Part shown: piece by piece, positions 28,715 through 37,866 of the stretch | Numbering within the stretch: position 1 is the stretch's first letter | Layout: each line of letters opens with the position of its first letter | Source of the DNA: Nonomuraea sp. NBC_00507 | Lineage (GTDB): Bacteria; Actinomycetota; Actinomycetes; Streptosporangiales; Streptosporangiaceae | Direction: 5' to 3' | DNA length: 64,000 bases | Assembly: GCF_036013525.1 (NCBI RefSeq) | Contig: NZ_CP107853.1 | Coordinates: 7,130,001 to 7,194,000 of the forward strand | Translations under genes and position numbers: made by a program | Notes under the pieces: generated by a model | What the model was told of the DNA's origin: nothing | Database searches by the model: none | What the model saw: only the letters and a program-made list of their open reading frames with translations

Positions 28715-29358
28715 GCGTGATCTTCCTTGTCGCGTCGGGTGGTGGTGCGGGTGTCGAGGACGTGGTCGCGGGCGATGGCACCGGCGTCCTCGGGGCGCCC
28801 GCCGGCGATCGCGGTCACCAGCCGCTCGTGCTGAGCGGACACGTGCGCCGGCCGGGACGGCGGGACGAGCGAGTGCAGGGTGGACACCTGGATCTGGTCC
28901 CAGATCCGCTCCAGCGCCCGCAGGGCCATCGTGTTGCCCGCCAGCTCCGCGATCGTGCGGTGGAAGCGCCGGTTGAGCCGCACGGCGTCGGCCAGGCGCC
29001 CTTCGGCCGTGGCGGTCGCGGTCAGCGTCGCGACCTCGCGTAGTGCCCGCAGGTCCGCGGGGGCGATGCGGCCTTCGCGCTGGCGCGCGGCGGCCAGCTC
29101 GGCGGTGAGCGCCTCCAGTGCGGCCCGCACCTGGTAGGCCTCGTCCAGGTCGTCTGCTTCCAGCGCCACGACCACCACGCCGCGGCCGGCCGGGCGGACG
29201 AGGCCGTCGGCGGCCAGCATGCGCAGGGCCTCGCGCACCGGGGTACGGCTCATCTCCAGGGTCGCCGCGGCCTCCATCTCGGTGAGCCGTGCGCCGGGCG
29301 GGTAGGAGCCGTCGAGGATGAGCTCCCGCAGGCGGCTGCATGCGACGTCGGTCTGCAT
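28711..29358 (-). CDS. GntR-family regulator, FCD subfamily
   Basis: 215 residues. The winged helix (LRELILDGSYPPGARLTEME, SRTPVREALRMLAADGLV) lies at residues ~8-60 and the FCD helical ligand domain at ~75-200, with the metal-ligand text LNRRFHRTIAELAGN and SAQHERLVTAI. Start ATG 29358 is used; an ATG at 29379 lies inside the repeated GCATACA operator and is less likely. No ribosome site is present, so the message may be leaderless. Coupled to osmC. Confidence 0.85.
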   Translation of the reverse strand: MQTDVACSRLRELILDGSYPPGARLTEMEAAATLEMSRTPVREALRMLAADGLVRPAGRGVVVVALEADDLDEAYQVRAALEALTAELAAARQREGRIAPADLRALREVATLTATATAEGRLADAVRLNRRFHRTIAELAGNTMALRALERIWDQIQVSTLHSLVPPSRPAHVSAQHERLVTAIAGGRPEDAGAIARDHVLDTRTTTRRDKEDHA

Positions 29359-29371
29359 GCGCGAAAGCTTT

Positions 29372-29389
29372 GCATACATTGCATACAAA
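29372..29389 (-). promoter_or_regulatory. Candidate GntR operator (repeated GCATACA)
   Basis: TGCATACATTGCATACAA holds two GCATACA copies 9 bases apart, also readable as an imperfect TTGTATGCAATGTATGCA palindrome of the kind FCD regulators bind. It lies 14 bases before the regulator start, consistent with autoregulation. Confidence 0.4.
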
Positions 29390-29399
29390 GTCGACTCGC

Positions 29400-29430
29400 T
29401 TGACCTCAAGCTTGGTTGAGTTCCTACGGT
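29400..29430 (+). promoter_or_regulatory. MerR/SoxR-type promoter with 19-bp spacer
   Basis: TTGACC (29400-29405) and TACGGT (29425-29430) are separated by 19 bases, and the spacer holds CTCAA-6-TTGAG (29405-29420), the half-site spacing of SoxR boxes. The predicted start of transcription falls next to ATG 29438, so the message would be leaderless. Confidence 0.45.
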
Positions 29431-29437
29431 CGGGACT

Positions 29438-30991
29438 ATGACGGAAAACGTGGTTATCCGAGCGGGACGCCGGGAGTGGGCCGGTCTTGCCGTGCTCATC
29501 CTGCCGACCCTGCTGCTGTCCATTGACGTGACCGTGCTGCATCTGGCCGTGCCGATGCTCAGCGCCGACCTGCGGCCCAGCGCGTCCCAGCTGTTGTGGA
29601 TCAACGATGTGTACGGGTTCCTCATCGCGGGGTTCCTCATCACCATGGGCGCGATCGGTGACCGGATCGGGCGCAAGCGGCTGCTCTTGATCGGCGCGAC
29701 CGCGTTCGCCGTGGCGTCGGCCCTGGCCGCGTACGCGCCGAGCGCCGGCCTGCTCATCGTCGCCCGCGGCCTGCTCGGCATCGCCGGCGCGACGCTGATG
29801 CCGTCCACGTTGTCGCTGATCCGCACCATGTTCCGCGACCCCGCCCAGCGGACGGTGGCCATCAGCCTCTGGATGACGGGGTTCACCGGCGGCATGGTGA
29901 TCGGCCCGCTGGTGGGCGGAGCCTTGCTGGAGAGCTTCTGGTGGGGGTCGGTGTTCCTGCTGGGCGTGCCGGTGATGGCCGTGTTGCTGGCGGCGGGGCC
30001 CTGGCTGCTACCGGAGTACCGGGACCCGGCCCCGGGGCGGCTGGACCTGGTCAGTGTGGCGCTCTCGCTGGCCGCCGTCATCTCGGCCATCTACGGGATC
30101 AAGGAGATCGCCGCGTACGGGCCCGGCGCGGGACCCGCGGCGGCCGTCGTGGCCGGTGTCGTCCTGGGCGCGGTGTTCGTCCGGCGGCAGCGGCTGCTGG
30201 CGGACCCGCTGCTGGACCTGAAGTTGTTCGCCGAGCGCCGGTTCAGCGCCTCGCTGGGCGTTCTGATGCTGGTCATCCTGGTCGGGCCGGGGATCATGCT
30301 GCTGACGGCGCAGTACATGCAGCTGGTGGCCGGCCTGACGCCGCTGCAGGCGGGGCTGTGGTCGCTGCCGCAGGCCGCGTCGCTCGTTCTGGGGTTCACG
30401 GCCGCGCCGGCGCTGGCCCGGCGGATCAGGCCCGCGTCGGTCATGGCCGGGGGTCTGGTGGTGTCCGCGGCCGGAATGGGCCTGCTGGCGGCCGCGGGCG
30501 GGACGTCGGGTCTGGCGTTCGTCGTGACCGCGCAGGTGCTGTTCTTCTTCGGCGCGGCGCCTCTCATGGTGCTGGGCACCGACATGGTCGTCGGCTCCGC
30601 CCCGCCCGAGCGCGCGGGGGCGGCCTCCGCCTTGTCGGAGACGGTGCAGGAGTTCGGCGGTGCTCTGGGGCTTGCGGCGTTCGGCTCGATCGCGGCGGCC
30701 GTGTATCGGGCGCGGATGACCGTGCCCGAGGGGGTGCCGGCCGGGATCGGTGAGGAGGCCCGCGACACGCTCGGGGCCGCGGCCGCCGCGGCCGCGCGGC
30801 TGCCCGATCCGGCCGCCACCGCGCTGCTGGACTCCGCGCGGGCCGCCTTCACCGGCTCCCTGCAGGTCACGGCCGTCGTGGGGGCGATTCTCGTGGCCTT
30901 CACGGCGGCTCTGACAGCCGTCGTCATGCGCCCGCTGTCTGCCGCGCCCCCGCCTACCCCGCAGGAGCAGAAGGTGGATCAGGCGGTCTGA
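29438..30991 (+). CDS. DHA2-family MFS multidrug efflux transporter
   Basis: 517 residues with about 14 hydrophobic segments. DHA2 text: LLLSIDVTVLHLAVPMLSADL (motif D1), LWINDVYGFLIAGFLITMGAIGDRIGRKRLL (motif A, residues ~52-82, quoted in parts), GPLVGGALLESFWWGSVF (motif C). Similar to SmvA-type quaternary-ammonium/antibiotic pumps. It is divergent from the GntR-osmC pair and preceded by a promoter with a MerR/SoxR-like geometry. Confidence 0.9.
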   Translation: MTENVVIRAGRREWAGLAVLILPTLLLSIDVTVLHLAVPMLSADLRPSASQLLWINDVYGFLIAGFLITMGAIGDRIGRKRLLLIGATAFAVASALAAYAPSAGLLIVARGLLGIAGATLMPSTLSLIRTMFRDPAQRTVAISLWMTGFTGGMVIGPLVGGALLESFWWGSVFLLGVPVMAVLLAAGPWLLPEYRDPAPGRLDLVSVALSLAAVISAIYGIKEIAAYGPGAGPAAAVVAGVVLGAVFVRRQRLLADPLLDLKLFAERRFSASLGVLMLVILVGPGIMLLTAQYMQLVAGLTPLQAGLWSLPQAASLVLGFTAAPALARRIRPASVMAGGLVVSAAGMGLLAAAGGTSGLAFVVTAQVLFFFGAAPLMVLGTDMVVGSAPPERAGAASALSETVQEFGGALGLAAFGSIAAAVYRARMTVPEGVPAGIGEEARDTLGAAAAAAARLPDPAATALLDSARAAFTGSLQVTAVVGAILVAFTAALTAVVMRPLSAAPPPTPQEQKVDQAV

Positions 30992-31012
30992 TCCGGACCC
31001 TTGCGTCCTCAT

Positions 31013-31047
31013 ATTCGCTCGCGTATATTCGTAGACGAGTATTCGTG
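31013..31047 (+). promoter_or_regulatory. Repeated TATTCG hexamers before the padR gene
   Basis: TATTCG occurs three times between 31013 and 31047 in an AT-richer stretch directly before a GGAGGTGAAGGGGG ribosome site and ATG 31065. It is likely to carry the promoter and an autoregulatory PadR site. Confidence 0.3.
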
Positions 31048-31064
31048 AGCGGAGGTGAAGGGGG

Positions 31065-31712
31065 ATGGCGAAGCGGCGGCCGGTCGCGAACCTGCTGGCT
31101 CTGGCCGTGCTGACCGTGGTCGTCCAGCGCCCCATGCACCCGTACGAGATGGCCTCGGTCCTGCGAGCACGCGGCAAGGACCAGGACATGCCGATCAAAT
31201 GGGGATCCCTCTACACCGTCGTCCGCAACCTGGAGAAACACGGCCTGCTGGAGGCGGTGGAGAGCACCCGGCAGGGCGCCCGCCCCGAGCGGACCGTCTA
31301 CCGCATCACCGACGCCGGGCGGGAGGAGGCCGAGGACTGGACCCGCGAGCTGCTGTCCACCCCGCGGCCCGAGCCCTCGTCCTTCGAGGCCGGCCTGTCG
31401 GTGATGGGCGGTCTCGGCCCCGACGAGGTGGCGCCGTTGCTGCGGCAGCGGCTGGAGTTGCTGGAGCGGCGGATCGAGGCCGACCGGGCGGACCTGGAGC
31501 GGGAGCGGCGCGAGATGCCGAGGCTGTTCTTGCTCGAATCCGAGTACGCCCTGGCGGTGCGGGAGGCGGAGGCCGGTTGGGTGCGTTCGCTGCTGGCCGA
31601 GCTGGAGGCAGGCACGTTTCCCGGCCAGGACGCCTGGCGGGCCTATCGCGAGACCGGCCGGCTGCCCGCCGACGTGGAGCACCTCGCGGAAAGGGGCCGG
31701 CCGAGCGAATGA
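31065..31712 (+). CDS. PadR-family transcriptional regulator
   Basis: 215 residues. The PadR winged helix is in residues 8-85 (LALAVLTVVVQRPMHPYEMA, WGSLYTVVRNLEKHGLLE, TVYRITDAGREEAEDW). The C-terminal helical part (LLRQRLELLERRIEADRADLERE) is a dimerising coiled coil of the VirR type. It follows the DHA2 pump by 73 bases and may control it or the next hydrolase gene. Confidence 0.88.
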   Translation: MAKRRPVANLLALAVLTVVVQRPMHPYEMASVLRARGKDQDMPIKWGSLYTVVRNLEKHGLLEAVESTRQGARPERTVYRITDAGREEAEDWTRELLSTPRPEPSSFEAGLSVMGGLGPDEVAPLLRQRLELLERRIEADRADLERERREMPRLFLLESEYALAVREAEAGWVRSLLAELEAGTFPGQDAWRAYRETGRLPADVEHLAERGRPSE

Positions 31713-31852
31713 AAGACCCGGCGGCGGGTGCTGGCACACCGGCCGCCGGGTGGACCTCGTAGCGACAGACCCGCGGAGCGGACCCCGGCCACGAGATGGC
31801 ACTGGCAACGATAGCCGGGCTCCCTCCACGGACCGAACCCAAGGGAGCCATC

Positions 31853-32713
31853 ATGATCACTCTCGACACCGTGACGTCGTCGAAGGACGGCACCACGATC
31901 ACCTACCACCGGCTGGGCACCGGCCCGGGGCTCGTGCTCCTGCACGGGGCCATGCAGACCGGCCACAGCAACATCGAGCTGGCCCAGGCCCTGTCGACCG
32001 ACTTCACCTGCTACGTCCCCGACCGCCGGGGCAGGGGTCGCAGCGGCCCGGCGGGCCCGGACTACGGCCTCCAGCGGGAGGTCGAGGACCTCGACGCGCT
32101 GCTCACGGCCACCGGCGCGCACCACGTCGCCGGCGTCAGCTCGGGCGCGATCATCGCGCTGCGCACCGCGCTCGCCCGGCCCGAACTGCGCAAGGTCGTC
32201 GCCTTCGAGCCGCCGCTGGACATCGACGGCTCCAACCCGACCGGGTGGCTGGACCGCTTCGACCGGGAAATCGCCGCGGGCCGCATCCCGGCGGCGCTGG
32301 TCACCGGCATGCGCGCCACGCGGATGGGGCCACCGATCTTCAACGTCATGCCGCGGGCGTTACTGGAGCTGCTCACGGCCATGATGGTGAAAAATCAGGA
32401 CAAGGCCGCCAATGGTGGGGAGCCGACGTTCCGTGACCTGGCGCCGACGCTGCACAACGACGCCCAGATCGTGGCGGAGACCTCCGGCGACCTCGAGGTC
32501 TACGGCGCGGTGAGTGCCGAGGTGCTGCTGCTCGGCGGCACGAAGAGCCCGGCGTACCTGAGGTCGGCGCTCACCGCGCTGCAGAGGGTGCTGCCGCGGG
32601 CCCGGCGCGTGGACCTGGCCGGGCTCGGCCACAGCGCCACCTCGAACGCCGCGATGCGGGGCAACCCGGAGCGGGTGGCGGAGGAGATCCGCCGATTCCT
32701 CACAACCCCTTGA
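31853..32713 (+). CDS. Alpha/beta hydrolase
   Basis: 286 residues. HG near residue 31 (LVLLHGAMQTG), nucleophile elbow GVSSG with Ser96, and catalytic His in DLAGLGHSATSN near residue 263. AAGGGAG about 6 bases before ATG 31853 picks this start. Substrate unknown; a housekeeping lactonase or esterase is possible. Ends inside the last codons of the convergent PBP gene (14-base overlap). Confidence 0.85.
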   Translation: MITLDTVTSSKDGTTITYHRLGTGPGLVLLHGAMQTGHSNIELAQALSTDFTCYVPDRRGRGRSGPAGPDYGLQREVEDLDALLTATGAHHVAGVSSGAIIALRTALARPELRKVVAFEPPLDIDGSNPTGWLDRFDREIAAGRIPAALVTGMRATRMGPPIFNVMPRALLELLTAMMVKNQDKAANGGEPTFRDLAPTLHNDAQIVAETSGDLEVYGAVSAEVLLLGGTKSPAYLRSALTALQRVLPRARRVDLAGLGHSATSNAAMRGNPERVAEEIRRFLTTP

Positions 32714-34301
32714 GGAAAGCCGCCGCCACGGGGGCGGCCACCTTGCCGCCCCCGCCGCCGCCCTCCACGACCACCGCGAACGCCACATCCCCCTTGAACC
32801 CCACGAACCAGGCGTGGCTGTCGAGCTTCTCCCCGGTGCCGTATTCGGCCGTGCCGGTCTTGCCGTGCGTGCCGGCGGGCAGCCCCGCCGACTTGGCGGT
32901 GCCCTTGGTGACGACGGCCGCCATCATGGCGTGCAGCTGCTCCTTCACCCCGCCGGGCAGCTCCCGCTCGGTGGTCTTCTGCTTCAGCGAGGGCACCAGC
33001 GTCGGCGGCCGCCAGGTGCCGTCGGCGATGGCGGCGGCCACCGAGGCCATCGACAGCGGGCTGGCGGTGATCCTGGCCTGCCCGAACGCCTCCGCCGCCA
33101 GCTCGGCGTCCGACTCCGCCCTGGGGAAGCTCGCCTTGGTGGCCGGCACCCCGATGTTGAGCGGCTGGTTGAAGCCCACGCCCTCGGCCACGTCGAGCAG
33201 CTTGTCCGCGCCCAGCTTCGACTGGGCCAGCGGCGCGAACGTGGTGTTGCACGAGTGGGCGAAGGAGTCCAGGAACGACAGCGATCCGAACTCCTCCTTG
33301 TCCGAGTTGCGGATCTTCAGGCCGCCGACGGTGGCGTACATGGGGCACGTGACCGTGTCCTGCGGCGACACCCCTGCCGTGAGCAGCCCGATCGCGGTGA
33401 CGGCCTTGAACGTCGAGCCCGGCGGATAGCGGCCGTCCAGCGCCCGGTTGAACCCGCCCTGGTTGTTGACCACGGCCAGGATCTCGCCGCTCGACGGCCT
33501 GATCGCCACCATCGACGTCGGCTTGTCCATGTCCTTGACCGCGCCTACCGCGGCCGCCTGCACGTGCGGGTCGAGCGTGGTCTGCAGCGGCTCGCCGGCT
33601 GCGCCCTCGATGGTCTTCAGTGTCTTGCCGCCGAGCTGGATGTCGGTCGCAGGCGTGCCGGCCAGCCGCTTCTGGAACGTCTCCTGCAGCCCGCCCCGGC
33701 CGACCGCCTGCCCCACCTTGTAGGCGGAGCCCAGCTTGGCCACATCCTTCTTGGTGGCCTTGTCCAGGTAGCCGACGAGCTGCTGCACCGACCCGCCCAC
33801 CGTGCCGTCGTCGATGCGGCCGCCGTCGGCGTCGGTGATCTCGGCCCGCTGCTGCCAGCGCGTCTTGATGCCGAAGGTCGCCCCGGCCGCCATCGACGGG
33901 TGCAGGGCCGCCGGTTTCCAGTCGACCTTCCAGGTGCGGTCGGCCACGACCAGGTCGATGTGGCCGTCGTAGGACCAGTCGCCGATGTTCTTCAAGGTCA
34001 GGGTCGCGGTGTAGGGGACGCGCGCCATGTCGTCGCCTTCGGTGACCTTGCCCAGCCGGATCGAGGTCCGCTCCACCGACAGCGCCGTGCGCTGCTGGTC
34101 ATAGCCGCCCAGCTGCTGCGCCGTGGCCAGCTCCTTGCCCATGGCGGGCCAGTCGCCGGCCTGCCACGCGGCGGCGAAGCGCTGCGCGGTCTCCGCCGGG
34201 GTGCCCCGGGTGTGCAACACGTAGTAGGCGCCACCGGCCGCGGCGCCCACCGCGAGCACGGCGGCGCTGGACACGATCGCGATCGTACGGCCCCGCGCCA
34301 C
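32700..34301 (-). CDS. Penicillin-binding protein with MecA-N (NTF2-like) domain
   Basis: 533 residues, GTG start. Membrane anchor at 7-29; MecA_N/NTF2-like domain ~33-145; PBP dimer domain ~155-235; transpeptidase ~260-533. Active-site motifs: S296-T-F-K (PPGSTFK), S350-C-N and K481-T-G (HGKTGTAEY). Domain order is that of PBP2a-like class B enzymes, which in actinobacteria act in cell-wall cross-linking and sometimes confer beta-lactam tolerance. A run of glycines (EGGGGGGKVA) precedes the C-terminus. Possibly expressed with plsC upstream (19-base gap). Confidence 0.92.
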   Translation of the reverse strand: MARGRTIAIVSSAAVLAVGAAAGGAYYVLHTRGTPAETAQRFAAAWQAGDWPAMGKELATAQQLGGYDQQRTALSVERTSIRLGKVTEGDDMARVPYTATLTLKNIGDWSYDGHIDLVVADRTWKVDWKPAALHPSMAAGATFGIKTRWQQRAEITDADGGRIDDGTVGGSVQQLVGYLDKATKKDVAKLGSAYKVGQAVGRGGLQETFQKRLAGTPATDIQLGGKTLKTIEGAAGEPLQTTLDPHVQAAAVGAVKDMDKPTSMVAIRPSSGEILAVVNNQGGFNRALDGRYPPGSTFKAVTAIGLLTAGVSPQDTVTCPMYATVGGLKIRNSDKEEFGSLSFLDSFAHSCNTTFAPLAQSKLGADKLLDVAEGVGFNQPLNIGVPATKASFPRAESDAELAAEAFGQARITASPLSMASVAAAIADGTWRPPTLVPSLKQKTTERELPGGVKEQLHAMMAAVVTKGTAKSAGLPAGTHGKTGTAEYGTGEKLDSHAWFVGFKGDVAFAVVVEGGGGGGKVAAPVAAAFLKGL

Positions 34302-34320
34302 TGATCAGCCCCCTGATTGT

Positions 34321-35013
34321 CTAGCTCGACCCGTTGGATGCCTTGACGCTGGCAGCATAAACCGGGACGTACTCCTGCCCGGACAGCTTCTGGATCGCGG
34401 CCATGATCTCGTCGGTGACCCTGCGCCGGTCCTGGGCCTTGGTGTGGTCGCCGGTGAAACGCAGCGGCTCGCCGATGGTGATGCCGATCTTGGCCGGCCG
34501 CGGCACCGAGGCGCCGACCGGCAGCACCTTCTCGGTGCCGCTGAGCGCCACCGGCAACACCGGCGCGCCCGTCTTGAGCGCCAGCCACGCCACCCCGACC
34601 TTGCCCCGGTAGAGCCGGCCGTCGGGGGATCGGGTGCCCTCGGGGTGGATGCCGAACAGCTCGCCGCGCTCCAGCAGCGCGGCGGCCTCGTCGAGCATGG
34701 TCTGCGCGGCGTGGGCGCTCTCGCGGTCGATCGGCAGGCTGCCGCCGAGCTTCATGAAGAACCCGGAGACAGGGTTGCCGGAGAAGTATTCGTTCTTCGC
34801 GGTGAACGTCACGTGCCGCGGCAGCAGCGCGGGCAGCAGGAACGAATCCAGCATCGACAGGTGGTTGGCGGCCAGGATCGCGGGCCCGCTCCTCGGCACG
34901 TGCGCCGCACCGGAGATATGCGGCCGGCACATCGCGTGGGCGAGTGGTGCAGCGGCGAACTTGACCACTTGGTACAGCAACAGGCTCTCCTGGTTGATCG
35001 GGCGGTCGGCCAC
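34321..35013 (-). CDS. 1-acylglycerol-3-phosphate O-acyltransferase (PlsC-like)
   Basis: 230 residues, GTG start. Motif I is NHLSMLD (His51, Asp56), motif III HPEGTRSPDG near 122, with FTAKNEYF and GGSLPIDRES between. It makes phosphatidic acid at the inner face of the membrane. Located 19 bases upstream of the PBP gene on the same strand, perhaps co-transcribed. The 218 bases before it (35014-35231) show no gene. Confidence 0.9.
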   Translation of the reverse strand: MADRPINQESLLLYQVVKFAAAPLAHAMCRPHISGAAHVPRSGPAILAANHLSMLDSFLLPALLPRHVTFTAKNEYFSGNPVSGFFMKLGGSLPIDRESAHAAQTMLDEAAALLERGELFGIHPEGTRSPDGRLYRGKVGVAWLALKTGAPVLPVALSGTEKVLPVGASVPRPAKIGITIGEPLRFTGDHTKAQDRRRVTDEIMAAIQKLSGQEYVPVYAASVKASNGSS

Positions 35014-35231
35014 CCCACCATAAGGCAGGCGCCCCGCCGGTGAGCGGAGCGCCTGGCAAAGCCGTTAGGCCGATGTGGCGGTCGCCTCCTCGGCGAGATG
35101 CACAACACGGCTCCAGCCGAACGGTATTCCGTGAAGGCGGTAATTTGCGGCCCGGGGGACACTAACCACATCGGCCACTCGATGCTAACGGACATCCGGG
35201 GGTGCTATTCCATCCGCCCCCAAGAATTCGG

Positions 35232-35816
35232 TCAGGTTCTGGTCCAGTGTGGCTGGGGCACGTCGAAGACCCGCTGCTCGCGGCCCCGCAGCGCCACTTC
35301 GGCGAACTGCCAGAGGATGGCCCCCGTCGGCGCGTGGATCACGATCGACGGTCCCAGCGGCATCTGCAGCTGCTCGCCCTCCCAGCGCGGCACTCCGGGC
35401 GCCAGGAACCGCTCCAGCGGCACCGCGTGCACCGAGGCCACCTCCCGCGGGTCGGCCACCGGCTCCTGCCGGCCACCGAACGCCACCACCGGCGTGATCA
35501 CGAAGCCCGAGTCGGTGACGAAGTCGTCGAGCAGCCCGGCCACGTCCACCCCGGTGACGCCGGTCTCCTCGGCCAGCTCCCGCAGCGCCGCCTCGACCGG
35601 CAGCTCACCGTCGTCCAGCCGGCCGCCGGGCAGTGCCCACTGCCCGGCGTTGCGCCCCCTCGGCGCGCGCTTGATCAGCACCGTGTAGGGGACGCTCTCG
35701 GCGTCCTCCAGCACGCACACGGTGACGGCGGCCCGGCGTATCCCTCCGGCCGGCGGCACCTCGCGGCGGTCGAAGGCGGCCAGCCGGGCGGTGATCTGCG
35801 CACGCAGCGCTTCCAT
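35232..35816 (-). CDS. Nudix hydrolase
   Basis: 194 residues. Nudix box: GGRLDDGELPVEAALRELAE plus ETGV, matching G-x5-E-x7-RE-U-x-EE-x-G-U. The N-terminal IKRAPRGRNAGQWALPGG resembles the CoA pyrophosphatase (NudL) branch. Start ATG 35816; a GTG five codons upstream is possible. Single gene. Confidence 0.88.
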   Translation of the reverse strand: MEALRAQITARLAAFDRREVPPAGGIRRAAVTVCVLEDAESVPYTVLIKRAPRGRNAGQWALPGGRLDDGELPVEAALRELAEETGVTGVDVAGLLDDFVTDSGFVITPVVAFGGRQEPVADPREVASVHAVPLERFLAPGVPRWEGEQLQMPLGPSIVIHAPTGAILWQFAEVALRGREQRVFDVPQPHWTRT

Positions 35817-35874
35817 GGGCGACGACAGCACGTTCTCAGGATCTCACGGTGCTCCCGCCGCGCCGTGGCAGGGC

Positions 35875-37032
35875 TCAGGGCGTCTCGCACGGCAGCGTCA
35901 CGGTGACCCGCAGCCCGCCGTCCCGGCGCGCCACCGCCTCGACCTCGCCGCCGTGCGCCGCCACGATGGCCCGGACGATCGACAACCCCAGCCCGGCTCC
36001 CTTGTACGAGCGCACCCGATCCCCCTGCATCCGGCTGAACGGCTCGAACAGGTCGTCCACCTCATACGGCGGCACCGGCGGCCCGGTGTTCTCCACCGTG
36101 ATCACCGCGGAGTCGCCCTCCCGCCGCAGCGCGAGCCAGATCTCTCCGTCGCGCACGTTGTACTTCGTGGCGTTCTCCAGGAGGTTGAACAGGCACCGCT
36201 CCAGGAAGAGCGGGTCCCCCTCGACGAGCACGGGCCGCAGGTCCTGGTGCAGCGTGACGGGCCGCTTGCGGGACTGCAGGTCGATCTGCTCCAGCACCGC
36301 CCGCACGACCTGCTCCAGGTCCACCGGCCGGCGCACGGTCAGCTCCTGCTCCGACTGCGCGAGCAGCAGCAAACCCTCGATGAGCCGCTCGTAGCGGGCG
36401 TTCGTGCCCAGCAACGCCCTGGCCAGCGCCTTGAGGTCCTCCGAGGCGGCCGGCTCCTCCAGCGACACCTCCAGCACCGTACGGTTGATCGCCAGCGGCG
36501 TGCGCAGCTCGTGGGAGGCGTTGGCGATGAAGCGGCGCTGCGCGTCGAACACGCGGTGCAGCCGGCCCAGCATCGCATCGAACGTGTCGGCCAGCCGCCT
36601 GACCTCGTCCGGCGGGCCCCCGAGCCCGATGCGCTCGTGCAGCGTGCTCTCCGACAGCCGCTGCGCGGTCTCGGTCACCCGTTCCAGCGGCCGCAGCGCC
36701 CGGTCGGCGACCACGTAACCGAGCACCAGCGCGACCACGCCGACCAGGATCATCACCAGCACGGACGAGTGCACCATCTGGCTGAGCACGTTGTCGGCCC
36801 GGTTCTCGATGTCGCCGACGAACCGGACCTCCTCCACCGCCGGGCGCCGCACGATCACGTCCGGAGGCGGGTTCACGATCTTGGCGGCCCCCATGACGAA
36901 CTGCTGCTCCAACGCCTCGGCGAGGATCAGGTAGGTGAGCCAGAGCAGGATCGAGCCGGCCAGGATGAACAGCCCGCCGTACAGCAGCGTCAGCCGCAGC
37001 CGCAAGCGCCTGCTGCGCCACCAGGAGATCAC
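35875..37032 (-). CDS. Sensor histidine kinase
   Basis: 385 residues, GTG start overlapping the response-regulator stop (GTGA). Two membrane helices (~10-35 and ~95-117) enclose a short ~60-residue extracytoplasmic loop. Then HAMP (LGYVVADRALRPLERVTETA), HisKA with the phosphorylated His in FIANASHELRTPL, and HATPase_c with ENATKYNVRDG, YKGAGLGLSIVRAIV and a shortened D-box. Pairs with the regulator upstream and probably controls the divergent lipoprotein-MacAB operon. Confidence 0.9.
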   Translation of the reverse strand: MISWWRSRRLRLRLTLLYGGLFILAGSILLWLTYLILAEALEQQFVMGAAKIVNPPPDVIVRRPAVEEVRFVGDIENRADNVLSQMVHSSVLVMILVGVVALVLGYVVADRALRPLERVTETAQRLSESTLHERIGLGGPPDEVRRLADTFDAMLGRLHRVFDAQRRFIANASHELRTPLAINRTVLEVSLEEPAASEDLKALARALLGTNARYERLIEGLLLLAQSEQELTVRRPVDLEQVVRAVLEQIDLQSRKRPVTLHQDLRPVLVEGDPLFLERCLFNLLENATKYNVRDGEIWLALRREGDSAVITVENTGPPVPPYEVDDLFEPFSRMQGDRVRSYKGAGLGLSIVRAIVAAHGGEVEAVARRDGGLRVTVTLPCETP

Positions 37033-37679
37033 AGGCGGTACCCCTTGCCTGGCACGTTCTGGATGGCCGGGGGCAGGCCGAGCTTCTTGCGTAACGACGT
37101 GATCGTGACCCGCAGCGCGCCCGTCGTGGCGTCGGCGTACTCGTCCCACACGCTCTTGCGCAGCTCGCCGGAGGTGACCAGCTCGCCGCCCGCCGACAGC
37201 AGCGCCCGCAGCACGTCGAACTCCTTGCGGTTCAGCGACACCGGCCGCCCGTCCCTGATGACCGTACGGCGGGCCGGGTCGAGCCTGATCCCGGCCCGCT
37301 CCAGCGGCGGCGCCGACGAGCGCGGCGCGCGCCGGGCCAGCGCCCTGATCCTGGCCACCAGCTCGGCGAACGCGAACGGCTTGACCAGATAGTCGTCCGC
37401 GCCCAGCGCCAGCCCGTCCACCTTGTCGCGGATCTGGCCCGCCGCGGTCAGCATGAGCACCCGGCCGCCCCCGTTCTCGCGCAGCCGCCGGCACACGTCG
37501 TCGCCGTGCACCTCGGGCAGGTCCCGGTCGAGCACGACGACGTCGTAGTCGACGTACGCGGCCATGTCGAGGGCGTCCTGCCCGTCATAGGCCACGTCCA
37601 CGGCGATCGCGTGCAGCCTCAGCCCGTGCGCGACCGCGTCCGCCAGCCGTTCCTCGTCCTCGACGACAAGCACCCGCAT
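37029..37679 (-). CDS. OmpR-family response regulator
   Basis: 216 residues. The receiver domain has the acidic pair in VVEDEE, phosphorylated Asp51 (VVVLDRDLPE) and Lys near 101 (YLVKPFAF). The Trans_reg_C winged helix covers ~125-216 (SLNRKEFDVLRALLSAGGEL, GALRVTITSLRKKLG). ATG 37679 is the conserved MRVLVVED start. Divergent from the export operon at 37867 with 187 bases between, where its sites are expected. Confidence 0.93.
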   Translation of the reverse strand: MRVLVVEDEERLADAVAHGLRLHAIAVDVAYDGQDALDMAAYVDYDVVVLDRDLPEVHGDDVCRRLRENGGGRVLMLTAAGQIRDKVDGLALGADDYLVKPFAFAELVARIRALARRAPRSSAPPLERAGIRLDPARRTVIRDGRPVSLNRKEFDVLRALLSAGGELVTSGELRKSVWDEYADATTGALRVTITSLRKKLGLPPAIQNVPGKGYRL

Positions 37680-37866
37680 CGCCGCCCCCTCTCTCGGCCA
37701 CGAGCGTGACGGATCACGTGTTAGCCGCGGGTAAGCGCAGTTCCTGCTGCTTGTGGCGGGCTGTCGGACGCAGCCCGCCATAAGGGCTTATCCGGTTTTA
37801 GCACCCGGTCGGCTGGAGTAGGGCCGCGCCGGGGGCGACGGACCCGCGGCGCTGAGGAGCGAAACC

